A stretch of DNA of 64,000 nt. It comes from Streptomyces hyderabadensis. Lineage in GTDB: Bacteria > Actinomycetota > Actinomycetes > Streptomycetales > Streptomycetaceae. The notes below the pieces were generated by a model. The model was not told the origin of the DNA. It did no database searches and saw nothing but the letters and a program-made list of their open reading frames with translations. Shown one piece after another: positions 41,918 to 50,046 of the stretch (positions are counted from its first letter, which is position 1; the number at the start of each line of letters is the position of its first letter). The translations under genes were made by a program, and so were the position numbers. Where the stretch lies: NCBI RefSeq assembly GCF_020404845.1, contig NZ_JAIOJZ010000018.1:79276-143275 (forward strand), written 5' to 3'.

Positions 41918-43231
41918 ATGCCTTCCGAGACTTCGAGCGCCGACCCCGGGCGCCACCTGATCCGCTACTCCGGCCACGCGCCCTTCTCGCCGGAGGTCGT
42001 CGTGCGCGCCGCGGGCACCTGTGTGTTCACGGAGAGCGGCCGTGAGCTGCTGGACTTCACGTCCGGTCAGATGAGTGCCATCCTCGGGCACTCTCATCCG
42101 GCGATCGTCTCGACGGTGCGCGAGCAGGTGGCGCACCTCGACCACCTCCACAGCGGCATGCTCAGCCGCCCGGTCGTCGAGCTGGCCCGGCGGCTCGCCG
42201 GGACGCTGCCCGAGCCGCTGGAGAAGGCGCTGCTGCTGACCACCGGGGCGGAGGCGAACGAGGCCGCGGTACGGATGGCGAAGCTCGTCACCGGCCGCCA
42301 CGAGATCGTCTCCTTCGCCCGGTCCTGGCACGGCATGACCCAGGCCGCCGCGAACGCCACCTACAGCGCCGGGCGCAAGGGCTACGGCCCCGCCGCGCCG
42401 GGCAACTTCGCGCTGCCCGTACCGGACCGCTACCGCCCCTCCGTCGTGGGCGCGGACGGCGAACTGGACTGGCGCCGCCAGCTGGACCTGGGCTTCGAGA
42501 TGATCGACGCCCAGTCGGTCGGCAGTCTGGCCGCCTGCCTGGTCGAGCCGATCCTGTCCTCCGGCGGCGTCGTCGAGCTGCCGCCCGGCTATCTCGCCGC
42601 CCTGAAGGAGAAGTGCCGCGAGCGCGGCATGCTGCTGATCCTGGACGAGGCCCAGACGGGACTGTGCCGGACCGGCGACTGGTACGCCTTCGAGCACGAG
42701 GGCGTCGTCCCGGACATCCTCGTGCTGTCCAAGACGCTGGGCGCCGGGCTGCCGCTGGCCGCGGTGCTGACCAGCCCGGAGATCGAGCGGCGGGCACACG
42801 AGCGGGGATTCCTGTTCTTCACCACGCACGTCAACGACCCACTGCCCGCGGCGGTGGGCAACACCGTCCTCGACGTCCTGGTCCGCGACCGGCTCGACGA
42901 GCGCGCCCGCACGCTGGGCGGCGCGCTGCGCGCGGGCCTCGACAAGCTCGCCACCCGCCACGAGGTGGTGGGCGACGTCCGCGGCCGGGGGCTGCTGCTG
43001 GGCATGGAGCTGGTCGGGGACGAGGTGCTGGGCGAGGGCGGTGCCGACCGGCTCGGCGCCGCCGTCACCCGGCGCTGCTACGAGCTGGGGCTGCACATGA
43101 ACATCGTCCAGCTCCCGGGGATGGGCGGGATCTTCCGCATCGCGCCCCCGCTGACCGCGAGCGACGAGGAGATCGCCCGCGGCGTGGCCGTCCTCGACCA
43201 GGCACTCGGCGACGCCGCCGGGGACCTGTAG
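41918..43231 (+). CDS. dgdA: 2,2-dialkylglycine decarboxylase (PLP, class III aminotransferase fold)
   Basis: A 437-residue PLP enzyme that decarboxylates 2,2-dialkylglycines such as 2-aminoisobutyrate or isovaline to ketones and transaminates pyruvate to alanine. Residues known to matter in Burkholderia DgdA are at nearly identical positions: Gln51 in 'DFTSGQMSA', Trp137 in 'SWHGM', and the PLP lysine K272 in 'LVLSKTLGAGLPLA'. The Asp binding the PLP nitrogen is in 'LLILDEAQTGLCRTGDW'. Length matches the family. It is divergent from a LysR gene with a clean operator in between. A class III aminotransferase of other specificity is the alternative, but the Gln/Trp pair argues against it. Confidence 0.88.
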   Translation: MPSETSSADPGRHLIRYSGHAPFSPEVVVRAAGTCVFTESGRELLDFTSGQMSAILGHSHPAIVSTVREQVAHLDHLHSGMLSRPVVELARRLAGTLPEPLEKALLLTTGAEANEAAVRMAKLVTGRHEIVSFARSWHGMTQAAANATYSAGRKGYGPAAPGNFALPVPDRYRPSVVGADGELDWRRQLDLGFEMIDAQSVGSLAACLVEPILSSGGVVELPPGYLAALKEKCRERGMLLILDEAQTGLCRTGDWYAFEHEGVVPDILVLSKTLGAGLPLAAVLTSPEIERRAHERGFLFFTTHVNDPLPAAVGNTVLDVLVRDRLDERARTLGGALRAGLDKLATRHEVVGDVRGRGLLLGMELVGDEVLGEGGADRLGAAVTRRCYELGLHMNIVQLPGMGGIFRIAPPLTASDEEIARGVAVLDQALGDAAGDL

Positions 43232-43238
43232 CGCGAAG

Positions 43239-43271
43239 GCCCCGGTGGCCTGGGGTCCAGGTCACCGGGGC
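43239..43271. terminator. Bidirectional terminator between the decarboxylase and MmpL genes
   Basis: 15-bp arms (43239-43253 and 43257-43271) with one mismatch and a 3-nt loop, between convergent stop codons. Confidence 0.85.
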
Positions 43272-43290
43272 GCGTGCGGTGTGGCGGGGG

Positions 43291-45522
43291 TCAGACTCCG
43301 GCCGTCTCCGGCTCACGGGTGGGCTCCGGGGGCGCGGCGGTGTCGCCGAGCTCCCGGTGGAGCTTCTCGCCCTCGACGTCGACGTTGGGCAGGATGCGGT
43401 CCAGCCACTTGGGCAGCCACCAGGCCTTGCTGCCGAGCAGGGCGAGCACCGCGGGCACGATCGCCATGCGGACCACGAAGGCGTCGAAGAGGACCGCGAT
43501 CGCGAGGCCGAAGCCCATCATCTTGATCATGGCGTCGTTCTCCAGGATGAAGCCGGAGAAGACGCTGATCATGATGATCGCGGCCGCCGCGACGACCCGG
43601 CCGCCGTGGGTGAAGCCGGTGGTGACGGACTCGGCGGCGGACTGTCCGTGGACGTAGGCCTCCCGCATGCGGGTGACGAGGAAGACCTCGTAGTCCATGG
43701 CCAGGCCGAAGACCACGCCGATCATGAAGATCGGCATCATCGACATGATCGGGCCCGGCTGGTCCACGCCGAACACGTCGGCGAGCCAGCCCCACTGGAA
43801 GACCGCGACCACCGCGCCGAGCGCCGCGGCCACCGAGAGCAGGAAGCCCAGGGCCGCCTTCAACGGGACGAGGACCGAGCGGAACACCAGCATCAGGAGC
43901 AGGAAGGCGAGCCCGACGACCAGCGCCAGGTACGGGATCAGCGCGTCGTCGAGGGTCTGCGAGAAGTCGATCGTCATCGCGGTCGCGCCGGTGACCAGCA
44001 TGGTCGCGCCGGTGTCGGCCTTGATGTCGCCGGACAGCGAGCGGATGTCGTGCACCAGCGATTCGGTGGCGGTGTCGCTGGGGCCGGTCTTGGGCACCAC
44101 GGTGAGGACGGCGGTGTCGCCCTCCTCGTTGAAGCTGGCCGGGGTGACCGCCGCGGCCTTCCCCAGTCCGGTGATCTTCTCGCCCACGGTCTCGGCGGCG
44201 GCCTTCGGGTCGTCGGCGTCGCGCGCGTCGACGGCGATCATGAACGGGCCGTTGAATCCGGCCCCGAAGGACTCGGACAGCATGTCGTAGGCCTTGCGCT
44301 GGGTGGTGTCGGGGGCGGAGCTGCCCTCGTCGGGCAGGCCCAGCTCCATGCCGGCGGCCGGCACGGCGATCACACCGAGGCCGAGCACCGCGGTCAGCAG
44401 GACGGTGACGGGGCGCCGCTGTACGAAGCGGGCCCAGCGGGTGCCGAGCTTCGGCTTGCCGGCGGCGGCCCGCGCCCCGGCGGGCGCCTTGCGGTCCTTG
44501 CGGCTGAGGGCCTTCCGGCCGGCGAAACCGAGCAGCGCCGGGGTGAGGGTGAGGGCGATCAGCACGGCGATGCCGACGGTGCCGGCGGCGGCCAGACCCA
44601 TCTTGGTGAGGATCGGGATGTTGACGATCGCGAGACCCGCGAGGGCCACGACGACGGTCAGTCCGGCGAAGACGACCGCGGAGCCCGCGGTGCCGACCGC
44701 TCGTCCGGCGGCCTCCTCGGGCGCGCGGCCCTCGGCTATCTCCGCCCGGTAGCGGGAGACGATGAACAAGGCGTAGTCGATGGCGACCGCGAGGCCGATC
44801 ATCATGGCGAGGGTGGAGGTCGTGGCGGACAGCTCCAGGGTGCTGCCGAGCGCCCCGATGGCCGAGATGCCGATGCCGACGCCGATGATCGCCGAGAGCA
44901 GCGGCATGCCCGCCGCGACCAGGGAGCCGAAGGTCAGCAGGAGCACGACCGCGGCGACGCCGATGCCGATCAGTTCGGCGGTGCCGCCCATCTCCTGCTC
45001 GGCCACGACCGCGTCGCCGCCGGTCTCGACGGTGTACCCGCCCTCGCGGGCGGTGTCGGTGGCGGCGGTGAGCGAGTCGCGGGCCTCGTCGGTCAGCTCC
45101 ATCGCGTTGACCTTGTAGGTCACCGATGCGTACGCGGTGGTGCCGTCCTTGCTGACGGCGTTCGCCTTGAACGGGTCGTCCACCGAGGCGACCTGGGGAC
45201 CGGCCTTCAGGTCGGCGACCAGATCCTCGACCCGGTCCTTGCCGGCTCCGTCGGATATCTTCGCGCCCTCGGGAGCGCGGATCACGACGCGGGCCGTGGC
45301 GCCCTCGGCACTGGCGGCCGGGAACTGCTCGTCGAGCAGGTCGAACGCCTTCTGGGACTCGGTGCCGGGCATGGAGAAGGAGTCTTCGGGCGGGGCGGGC
45401 GCGACGGACGAGGCCGCGCCGGCGCCCACGAGTATCGCCACCCACAGCAGGGCGACGAGGCCGCGGCGCCGGAACGCCCTCCGGCCGAGTCGATAGAGAA
45501 ACGTAGCCACCTTTTGGACCAA
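43291..45522 (-). CDS. MmpL/RND-superfamily membrane transporter
   Basis: A 743-residue transporter with two repeats, each one TM, a large extracytoplasmic domain and a five-TM bundle. Proton-relay type motifs are 'MMIGLAVAIDYALFIVSRYR' in repeat 1 and 'GVVFGLAMDYEVFLVTRMRE' in repeat 2, both with the Asp-Tyr pair of MMPL proteins. These proteins export lipids or drugs. The start is uncertain: TTG 45522 gives a reasonable N-terminus ahead of TM1, and GTG 45510 is an alternative. No partner gene is adjacent, and no clear regulator. Confidence 0.9.
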   Translation of the reverse strand: MVQKVATFLYRLGRRAFRRRGLVALLWVAILVGAGAASSVAPAPPEDSFSMPGTESQKAFDLLDEQFPAASAEGATARVVIRAPEGAKISDGAGKDRVEDLVADLKAGPQVASVDDPFKANAVSKDGTTAYASVTYKVNAMELTDEARDSLTAATDTAREGGYTVETGGDAVVAEQEMGGTAELIGIGVAAVVLLLTFGSLVAAGMPLLSAIIGVGIGISAIGALGSTLELSATTSTLAMMIGLAVAIDYALFIVSRYRAEIAEGRAPEEAAGRAVGTAGSAVVFAGLTVVVALAGLAIVNIPILTKMGLAAAGTVGIAVLIALTLTPALLGFAGRKALSRKDRKAPAGARAAAGKPKLGTRWARFVQRRPVTVLLTAVLGLGVIAVPAAGMELGLPDEGSSAPDTTQRKAYDMLSESFGAGFNGPFMIAVDARDADDPKAAAETVGEKITGLGKAAAVTPASFNEEGDTAVLTVVPKTGPSDTATESLVHDIRSLSGDIKADTGATMLVTGATAMTIDFSQTLDDALIPYLALVVGLAFLLLMLVFRSVLVPLKAALGFLLSVAAALGAVVAVFQWGWLADVFGVDQPGPIMSMMPIFMIGVVFGLAMDYEVFLVTRMREAYVHGQSAAESVTTGFTHGGRVVAAAAIIMISVFSGFILENDAMIKMMGFGLAIAVLFDAFVVRMAIVPAVLALLGSKAWWLPKWLDRILPNVDVEGEKLHRELGDTAAPPEPTREPETAGV

Positions 45523-45750
45523 TCCGTCGGGTTACGGGCAGGACGAAGACCCGGCACATGGGGGGAAGGCGGACGCGCTGACCGGGGTACCCATCCATGC
45601 TCGCCCGGGGTTCTCGGCGTTTGATCCGACCCTGGGTCTGGACTGGCGTACTGCGTCGGGTGTAGTGGGGTGCCGCTTCCCTCTCCCCCGGGTGTAGATC
45701 ACGAAGATGGGTGTACGCCGCATATCGTTGCCGCGGGCAGCCGACGTCTC

Positions 45751-46222
45751 TCAGCCGGTGACGGCGGCGGCGTTGCCGCCCGCACCGCAGCGCAGGGTCC
45801 AGGACGGGGTGGAGCGGGTCCCGTTCTCGTGGATCCGGACGTCGACCTGGTCGGCGGGCAGGCCGCCCGGGACCTCGGCGTGGGCCGCGGTGCGGACCAG
45901 CTGGTGACGGCGGCGACGTCCAGTCCGCCGGTGCTGACCTGCACGGGGACGACGACGTCGACGGCGCCCGCGCTGGTGGTGGCGGTGAGCCGTCCGTCGA
46001 TCTCGGGCGCCACGTGGGCGGTCAGCCCGCGCTCGCGCTCGGCCGCGGTGGGGCCGTCCAGGGGAGGTCGGGGGCCTGCTGGGGGGCGAGCGGCGCGTCC
46101 GTGCGCCGGATGACGGAGCGGGAGCCGCAGGGACCGGCGCCGGCCTCGGCGGTGGTCACCAGGGCGTCGATGTCGGGGCGAGGACCGGTCCGGTTCCGGG
46201 CCCGCTGGGCGAAGGGCCGCAC
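45751..46222 (-). pseudogene. Frameshifted relic of an unrecognised gene
   Basis: Three minus-strand segments in different frames each show strong third-position G/C and join into one plausible protein. Segment 1 (about 46222-46063) ends '...DAPLAPQQAPDLP'. Segment 2 (about 46060-45906) reads 'LDGPTAAERERGLTAHVAPE' to 'DVVVPVQVSTGGLDVAAVT'. Segment 3 (about 45904-45751) reads 'QLVRTAAHAEVPGGLPADQ', 'VDVRIHENGTRSTPSWTLRC' and stops. Each join needs one missing C, in or beside C-runs. The family is unknown; the tail with 'WTLRCG' resembles small secreted beta-rich proteins. Recent inactivation or sequencing errors would both explain it. Confidence 0.5.
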
Positions 46223-46393
46223 CGGGGCGGTGGCCCTGGTCGCCGCCTTTGCCGCGCTGGCCGCGCTGTGGGCGGCCGTCCCCCAGCCGAGAACCGGGGA
46301 GGGCTCGGTCGACGTCACACGCCTCGTGCCGGGCGACGGCTGACGGCCCCGGGGCGGCCGGCGGCAGGGCGCGGCCGACCGGCGGGACGGCTG

Positions 46394-46424
46394 TTGACCT
46401 TCACCTTGGGGCAGGCCGCAGCAT
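46394..46424 (+). promoter_or_regulatory. MerR-type promoter with 19-nt spacer
   Basis: TTGACC (46394-46399), a 19-nt spacer, CAGCAT (46419-46424). The overlong spacer and the GACCTTCAC ... half-site on the left are typical of promoters activated by MerR-family proteins; the right half-site is degenerate. Confidence 0.55.
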
Positions 46425-46468
46425 CGGTGGCACCGGGCGACGCGCCCGGTACGAGGAGGAGTGGGCAC

Positions 46469-47551
46469 GTGGGTACGGAGCTGCTGACCATCGGGGCGTT
46501 CGCGAAGGCGTCCCGGCTGTCGCCGAAGGCGCTGCGCCTCTACGACGAGCTGGGTCTGCTGCCGCCCGCCCGCGTCGACCCGGTCACCGGCTACCGCCGC
46601 TACGCCCCGGAACAGGTGGAGCGGGCCCGGCTCGTGGCCTGGCTGCGGCGCCTGGGGATGCCGCTGGTCCGCATCCGCCACGTGTGCTCGCTGGACGCGG
46701 GCGCGGCGGCCGAGGAGGTCCGCGCCTTCTGGGCGCGGGCCGAGGCCGAGACCGCCGCCCGACGCGATCTGGCCGCCTTCCTCGTCGACCACCTCGCCCG
46801 GAAGGACCCCGCCATGTCACCCACCGCCCCTGCCCTGAGCATGCGTTATGCCGCCGCCTCCGACACCGGTCTGGTCCGCGAGAGCAACCAGGACACCGCC
46901 TACGCGGGCTCCCGCCTGCTGGCCGTCGCCGACGGCTTCGGCGCGGACGGGGCCCCGGCGAGCGCCGCCGCCGTCGCGTCGCTGCGGCGGCTGGAGAGCG
47001 ACGGCGTCCCGGCGGACGGCCTCCTCAACGTCCTCGCGGACGCCGTGGAGGAGGCCGAGCGGGCCGTGTACGACGCCGTGGCCGCCGGCTCCGCCGCGCA
47101 GGAGGCCGGTACGACCCTCACCGCGATGCTCTGGACGGGGTCGCAGCTGGGCCTCGTCCACGTCGGCGACTCGCGGGTGTATCTGTTGCGCGACGGGGAG
47201 CTGTTCCAGATCACGCACGACCACACGGTCGTGCAGTCGATGGTCGACGAGGGCCGCATCACGCCTGAGGAGGCCGCCTCCCACCCCCAGCGGTCGCTGC
47301 TGGTGCGGGCCCTGGGCCCGGGCGCCGACGCCACCGCCGAGATGCGGTTGCAGGAGGTCCGGCCCGGGGACCGCTACCTGCTCTGCTCCGACGGCCTGTC
47401 GACGGTGGTGCCGAGCGACGGGATCCGCCGGGTGCTCGCCGCCCCGGGGGAGCCGGGGCGGGCCGTCCGCGAGCTGGTGGCACTCGCCAACGGCTCCGGC
47501 GGTCCCGACAACGTCAGCTGCGTCGTCGCGGACGTCGTGCCCGGCGTGTGA
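46469..47551 (+). CDS. Fusion of MerR-type DNA-binding domain and PP2C Ser/Thr phosphatase
   Basis: A 360-residue two-domain protein. Residues 1-105 are a MerR HTH ('LLTIGAFAKASRLSPKALRLYDELGLLPPARVD' then 'GYRRYAPEQVERARLV', in part) with a dimerisation helix. Residues about 120-355 are a Stp1/PstP-like PP2C phosphatase: 'DTGLVRESNQD', 'VADGFGADG', 'LVHVGDSRVYLLRDG', 'LLCSDGLSTVV', 'GGPDNVSCVV'. The usual 'DGMGGH' is changed to 'DGFGADG', but the metal Asp residues remain. GTG 46469 has AGGAGG upstream. It links phosphoprotein signalling to transcription, probably of its own promoter with the 19-nt spacer. Confidence 0.9.
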   Translation: MGTELLTIGAFAKASRLSPKALRLYDELGLLPPARVDPVTGYRRYAPEQVERARLVAWLRRLGMPLVRIRHVCSLDAGAAAEEVRAFWARAEAETAARRDLAAFLVDHLARKDPAMSPTAPALSMRYAAASDTGLVRESNQDTAYAGSRLLAVADGFGADGAPASAAAVASLRRLESDGVPADGLLNVLADAVEEAERAVYDAVAAGSAAQEAGTTLTAMLWTGSQLGLVHVGDSRVYLLRDGELFQITHDHTVVQSMVDEGRITPEEAASHPQRSLLVRALGPGADATAEMRLQEVRPGDRYLLCSDGLSTVVPSDGIRRVLAAPGEPGRAVRELVALANGSGGPDNVSCVVADVVPGV

Positions 47552-47589
47552 CACCCCCGGCGCCCCGTCCCGCCCGGGTCGCCCGCCGC

Positions 47590-48690
47590 TCAGGGCGGTG
47601 CCGCCCCGACCTCGGCCCGTTCGCTGGCGCCCTCGGACAGGAAGGAGGCGAGGGCCCGTCCCTCCTCGGCGACCTCGGCGCGCTCCGGCCGGGTGAGCCG
47701 GCGCAGCGGGGTGACGGTCACCGTGTCGTCCTGGACGGTCCAGGTCGCGGAGACCCGGCCGTCGACGAGGACGACACGGGCACCGGTGACCGACAGGCCG
47801 CGGTGCGCGTCGTCGATGACGCGGCCGCGGTCCTGGTAGCCGAGGACCGCGTTGTCGAAGGCCGGCAGGAAGCGCACGGGAGCGGGGGTGTCCGGGTCGG
47901 GCCGCGGCGCGTCGGGCAGGTCGAGCAGCTCCCGGCCCCGCTCGTCGCGGAAGGCGACCAGTTCCCCGCGCACCGCCGCGACCGCGGCCGGCAGCCCCGC
48001 GAGCCCGCACCAGGCGCGCAGGTCCGCGGATGCGGCGGGCCCGAACGCGGCCAGGTAGCGCCGTACGAGTGCCGCGCCGACCGGATCGGTGCCCGGCGCG
48101 GCCGGCGGGTCGACCGTCCGGCCCAGCCAGTCCTCGACCGGGGCGTTGCGCACCCCGGCCCTGGTGCGCCAGAGCCCGCGCGGCGGCAGTTGCACCGTCG
48201 GGATCAGCGCGGCGACCAGCATCTCCCCGAGCGGCCGCGGTCCCACGTCCGGCCACTGCCCGGCCACGGCCCGCGCGAGTTCGCCCATGGAGCGGGGCTC
48301 GCCGTCGGCCAGGACCGCCCGGCCCGCCGCCGCGAGTGCGTCGAGGTCGACCCCTTCGAGCTCGCGACGGTAGGTGCCCAGGACGCGTCCGCGCAGCATG
48401 GCGTCGTGGCGCGACCGCCAGGCCAGTACGTCGTCGGCGGTGACGAGGTGGACGGTGCGGCGCATCAGGTGGGTGCGCACCACCCGGCGCCCGGTCAGCA
48501 GGTCGTCGAGCGCCCGCGGTGCGAAGTCCCGCAGCCGCGACCACAGTCCGACGAACGGTTCCTGCGGCTCCTGCGCCTGCATGCCGCCGAGGTGCGCGAC
48601 GGCGTCCAGGACCGGGCGCTCCGCGCGGTCGAGCAGCAACTGCCGGGCGAGTGCGGCCCGGTTCAGCGACCGGGCGTCGAGCACGTTCAC
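47590..48690 (-). CDS. Winged-helix protein of the AlkZ/YcaQ DNA glycosylase-like family (HTH_42)
   Basis: A 366-residue protein. The Q-x-Q motif 'HLGGMQAQEPQEPF' near residue 38 is at the position of the catalytic QxQ of AlkZ-like glycosylases, and 'RTHLMRRTVHLVTADDVLAW' continues the family pattern. C-terminal 'VRFLPAFDNAVLGYQDR' is also typical. AlkZ of the azinomycin producer removes interstrand crosslinks; many relatives have unknown roles. GTG 48690 has GGGGA upstream and overlaps the stop of a VOC-protein relic (GTGA). Confidence 0.85.
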   Translation of the reverse strand: MNVLDARSLNRAALARQLLLDRAERPVLDAVAHLGGMQAQEPQEPFVGLWSRLRDFAPRALDDLLTGRRVVRTHLMRRTVHLVTADDVLAWRSRHDAMLRGRVLGTYRRELEGVDLDALAAAGRAVLADGEPRSMGELARAVAGQWPDVGPRPLGEMLVAALIPTVQLPPRGLWRTRAGVRNAPVEDWLGRTVDPPAAPGTDPVGAALVRRYLAAFGPAASADLRAWCGLAGLPAAVAAVRGELVAFRDERGRELLDLPDAPRPDPDTPAPVRFLPAFDNAVLGYQDRGRVIDDAHRGLSVTGARVVLVDGRVSATWTVQDDTVTVTPLRRLTRPERAEVAEEGRALASFLSEGASERAEVGAAPP

Positions 48691-48896
48691 GCGTGGTCCC
48701 CGCTCACGCCGTCCAGGCCCCGGGCGGTGCCGGACCGGTCCCGCGGTATGTCGCACGGGGGTGCCCACGCGGCCCCGGGCGGCCGCAGGCCGGACGGCAC
48801 CGGGGCCGGGTCCCCGACGGACACCGGCCGGTGGAAGGTGCGGGGGTCGCGGGCGTCGCCGCGGAAGTCGAGGTGGGTCACGGCTGTGGCGGTCAC
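48687..48896 (-). pseudogene. Remnant of a VOC/PhnB-like glyoxalase-fold protein
   Basis: A 69-codon frame starting GTG 48896. The first 16 residues 'MTATAVTHLDFRGDAR' are the conserved N-terminus of PhnB-like VOC proteins of about 130-150 residues. The following 'FHRPVSVGDPAP' still resembles the expected 'FYRSVFGG' block, then the sequence is Pro/Gly-rich without similarity and stops. More than half of the domain is missing. It is coupled by GTGA to the AlkZ-like gene. VOC genes of this type commonly neighbour a WYL/YafY regulator, which is exactly what lies on the other side. Confidence 0.55.
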
Positions 48897-48985
48897 ACCG
48901 GGGCTCCTTGCCGTCGGGGCGGGGCGGCCCGCGGCGCGGGCCGCGCGGGGCCTGGTCCGGCCCCGCGGTGACCACTGTGCTTCGG

Positions 48986-49010
48986 ATGGCGGTCAGATCC
49001 TGACCGCCAT
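48986..49010. promoter_or_regulatory. 25-bp perfect inverted repeat before the WYL regulator gene
   Basis: Arms ATGGCGGTCAG and CTGACCGCCAT (11 bp each) around ATC, followed by a third element GCGGTCA (49024-49030) reaching the ATG. This is a very strong candidate autoregulatory operator, also placed to control the divergent relic/AlkZ-like operon. Confidence 0.85.
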
Positions 49011-49029
49011 GTGCGGAAGCATTGCGGTC

Positions 49030-50025
49030 ATGCAGAACACCTCGGCCCGGCTGCTTTCCCTGCTCTCGCTGCTCCAGGCGCGCCGGGACTGGCCCGGTGC
49101 GGTGCTGGCCGAGCGGCTGGGCGTCAGCCCGCGCACCCTGCGCCGCGACGTCGACCGGCTCCGCGAGCTGGGTTACCCCGTCCGGGCGGTGATGGGCCCG
49201 GACGGCGGGTACCGCCTGGACGCCGGGACGCGGTTGCCCCCGTTGCTCTTCGACGACGAGCAGGCGGTCGCCCTCGCCGTGGCGCTGCGCACCGCGGCCG
49301 GCACCGGCGCCGGGATCGAGGACGGCGCGGCACGGGCGCTGGCGACCCTGCGCCAGGTCATGCCCGCCCGGCTGCGGCACCGGATCGACGCCCTCCAGGT
49401 CACCGCCGTCGCAGGGTCCGCGCCCCGGCCGCAGCCGCAGGCGGACACCGGCGTCCTGATGGCGCTCAGCGCCGCCGTCCAGGCCCGGGAGGTGCTGCGC
49501 TTCGACCACATCCCGGCCCGCCCGGCGGACACCGGTCCCGGGGCCGCGCCGCCCCCGCGCCGGGTGGAGCCGCACCACCTCGTCACCCGGGGCGGGCGCT
49601 GGTACCTGGTGGGCTGGGACCTGGACCGTGAGGACTGGCGGGTCTTCCGTGCCGACCGGGTCGTGCCGCGCACGCCCACCGGCCCCCGCTTCACGCCGAG
49701 GGAACTGCCCGGCAAGGACGTGGCCGCCTTCCTGACCGGCAGGTTCCGCGGCTCCGCCGGCTCAGCGGACTGGCCCTGCCGCGGGTCGGCCGTACTCCAC
49801 CTGCCCGCCTCCGCGGTGTCCCCGCACGCCGCCGACGGGACCGTCGAGGAACTGGGTCCCGACCGCTGCCGGCTCAGCACGGGCTCCTGGTCGTGGTCCT
49901 CGCTCGCCGCCGCCTTCTGCGTCTTCGGCACCGAGGTCGAGGCCGTCGGCCCGCCCGCGCTCGCGGAGGCGTTCGCCGCGCTGGCGGACCGCTGCGCGAG
50001 GGCCGCCGCACCGCGCGCCCGGTGA
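49030..50025 (+). CDS. YafY-type helix-turn-helix regulator with WYL domain
   Basis: A 331-residue regulator. The HTH_11 domain (about 1-60) reads 'LLSLLSLLQARRDWPGAVLAERLGVSPRTLRRDVDRLRELGY' (in part). The WYL domain follows with 'PHHLVTRGGRWYLVGWDLDREDWRVFRADRV', containing the WYL-type 'WYLVG' and the Arg contacts. A C-terminal WCX region completes it. ATG 49030 lies at the edge of the operator repeats. The likely targets are itself and the divergent genes. WYL domains bind nucleic acid or small ligands; the signal is unknown. Confidence 0.9.
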   Translation: MQNTSARLLSLLSLLQARRDWPGAVLAERLGVSPRTLRRDVDRLRELGYPVRAVMGPDGGYRLDAGTRLPPLLFDDEQAVALAVALRTAAGTGAGIEDGAARALATLRQVMPARLRHRIDALQVTAVAGSAPRPQPQADTGVLMALSAAVQAREVLRFDHIPARPADTGPGAAPPPRRVEPHHLVTRGGRWYLVGWDLDREDWRVFRADRVVPRTPTGPRFTPRELPGKDVAAFLTGRFRGSAGSADWPCRGSAVLHLPASAVSPHAADGTVEELGPDRCRLSTGSWSWSSLAAAFCVFGTEVEAVGPPALAEAFAALADRCARAAAPRAR

Positions 50026-50046
50026 GCGCCGGGGCGACGGCCGCGG

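Noticed and set aside
46170..46343. 57-codon plus-strand frame with a hydrophobic Ala/Leu stretch before the MerR-PP2C gene
   Set aside because: No ribosome site, partly antisense to the frameshifted relic, and an Ala-rich stretch arises easily in GC-rich DNA. A small membrane protein cannot be excluded.
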